64,000 nt of DNA from Novosphingobium malaysiense (GTDB lineage: Bacteria; Pseudomonadota; Alphaproteobacteria; Sphingomonadales; Sphingomonadaceae): NCBI RefSeq assembly GCF_000802225.1, contig NZ_JTDI01000002.1, positions 82,501 through 146,500 on the forward strand. The letters run 5' to 3'. Shown here piece by piece: positions 63,188-64,000 of the stretch. How positions within the stretch are numbered: the first letter of the stretch is position 1; the number at the start of each line of letters is the position of its first letter. The notes under the pieces are model-generated. The model had not been told where the DNA came from. It did no database searches and saw only the letters and a program-made list of their open reading frames with translations. The position numbers and the translations under genes are program-made.

Positions 63188-64000
63188 TTACCAGGCCGTC
63201 GGCTTGAGCGTCAGGCGCAGGAACACTTCGCGGCCCCGATCCGGGATACAGGCCAGCTCGTCGACACCGGCGGCGTTGCGCTTGTCCAGACCGGTCAGCG
63301 GCGAGAGGAAGATCTGCCCTGTCGCACCCGAGAAGTTGGTGCAGTTGCCGGCGGTGTACTTGTTGAAGATGTTGTTGCCGATCAGCGCGATGCTCCAGGC
63401 TTCGTTCTGTGCGCCGAAGTTGAGGTGCGCGTTGAACTTGGCGAAGCCCTCCTGGTAGAAATCGGGGCGGTTCTTGCCGAGGTCGGTGAGGAACTTCGAC
63501 GAGTACTGCACGTTGCCACCGATCCCCAGCCGGAAGTCGCGTCCCACGTCTGTGCTGTAATCGAGCCCGGCATTGATCGACCAGTTCGGCGCCTTGGGGA
63601 GCGGCAATCCGGCAAGGTTCTGCGAGGAATAGCGGATGAAATCGCCCGTGCTTTGATCGACCACGTAATTGCCCGCGGCGATCTCGCCGGGATCGGTGAC
63701 GACGTACGGCAACTGGTCGCAGCCATCCTGGATCCGCTGTCCGCCCCAGCAGGGCGCATTGGGGAAGTCGGTGAAGCGGGCGTGGTTCCAGTTGACGCTG
63801 AGGGTGGCGGTCAGTCCGTCCAGCGACGGCGGACGATAGGTCAGGTCGAAATCGACGCCATAAACCTTGGACTTGCCGGCATTGATCGTGTGGATTTGCG
63901 GAATGCCGCCGGCGGCCACTTCGTTGGCGCCGACCTGCAGATCGCTGTATTTGTAGTAGTAGAACGCGGTGTTCACCAGCAGTGACCGGTCGGCAAGGCG
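63188..64000 (-). CDS. TonB-dependent receptor, C-terminal part
   Basis: At least 270 residues of a 22-stranded outer-membrane receptor barrel, cut by the right edge; the N-terminal plug lies outside. Features are repeated aromatic strands, VYGVDFDLTYRPP, GLDYSTDVGRDF, NLNFGAQNEAWS-type end strands and a terminal W (LKPTAW). It imports a large substrate with TonB energy. Cysteines in CWGGQRIQDGC probably pair outside. The substrate is unknown; sphingomonads have many such receptors for aromatic and polymer-derived compounds. Confidence 0.93.
   Translation of the reverse strand, partial: RLADRSLLVNTAFYYYKYSDLQVGANEVAAGGIPQIHTINAGKSKVYGVDFDLTYRPPSLDGLTATLSVNWNHARFTDFPNAPCWGGQRIQDGCDQLPYVVTDPGEIAAGNYVVDQSTGDFIRYSSQNLAGLPLPKAPNWSINAGLDYSTDVGRDFRLGIGGNVQYSSKFLTDLGKNRPDFYQEGFAKFNAHLNFGAQNEAWSIALIGNNIFNKYTAGNCTNFSGATGQIFLSPLTGLDKRNAAGVDELACIPDRGREVFLRLTLKPTAW

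Overview
The window looks like chromosome from a GC-rich alphaproteobacterium, most likely a sphingomonad (Novosphingobium/Sphingobium type). This is inferred from gene content: a ccoNOQP-ccoGHIS cluster with an FnrL-type regulator, several Rieske oxygenase alpha subunits and a Baeyer-Villiger-type monooxygenase of the kind these degraders carry in numbers, a TonB-dependent receptor, IhfB, Zur and a lipid kinase/CDP-alcohol transferase cluster. There is no rRNA here to confirm it. I see no transposase, integrase, phage gene or CRISPR array; the segment reads as stable chromosome with a catabolic flavour.

Layout. 1-3.2 kb: a PAS-PAS-GGDEF-EAL protein and a Crp/Fnr-type regulator. 3.2-9.4 kb: a zinc-type alcohol dehydrogenase, a Rieske oxygenase alpha subunit, an Fe-S FnrL-type regulator, a sulfotransferase, a GtrA-like protein and OmpW. 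9.6-19.1 kb: the complete cbb3 oxidase operon ccoNOQP-ccoG-ccoH-ccoI-ccoS, a small Cys-rich ORF, and hemN. 19.1-23.2 kb: a PilZ protein, a second Rieske oxygenase, a flavin monooxygenase, and a gene-free stretch with two FNR-like boxes and a plus-strand terminator that suggests a small RNA. 23.2-28.9 kb: a CDF-like transporter, a spermidine-synthase-like protein, thrS with a Thr-rich leader peptide, an HhH protein and a GT39-like protein. 29-34 kb: a hydrolase, a TPR protein, an LLM oxidoreductase, a ferredoxin-type reductase and queG. 34-37.5 kb: an ABC exporter whose permease is frameshifted, msrB, tRNA-Leu(TAA) and ihfB. 37.7-49.3 kb: a POT peptide transporter, a pair of amidohydrolases, dxs, zur with a 49-aa membrane ORF, purH, a heparinase-like protein and rpe. 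49.6-59.7 kb: a DUF2141 protein, a nucleotidyltransferase/Tam41-like/lipid-kinase operon opposite a CDP-alcohol phosphatidyltransferase, a thiol-redox plus MFS operon, a LicC-like cytidylyltransferase and a flippase. 59.7-64 kb: an M20 amidohydrolase, a coupled three-gene unit of unknown role, and the C-terminal part of a TonB-dependent receptor cut by the window edge.

How it fits together. The FnrL-type regulator at 6.0 kb keeps the Fe-S cysteines and the E-x2-S-R recognition helix. Sites matching TTGAT-N4-ATCAA or the FixK-type consensus TTG(A/C)-N6-(T/G)CAA lie upstream of Rieske oxygenase 1, ompW, ccoN, hemN, the monooxygenase-Rieske 2 operon and a candidate small RNA, with a one-mismatch site before the ferredoxin-type reductase. 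The window therefore suggests one low-oxygen regulon joining high-affinity respiration to oxygenase catabolism. The other main discoveries are the threonine leader peptide before thrS and a candidate anionic lipid (possibly sphingolipid head-group) cluster at 50-54 kb. All functions are from sequence reading without database searches.
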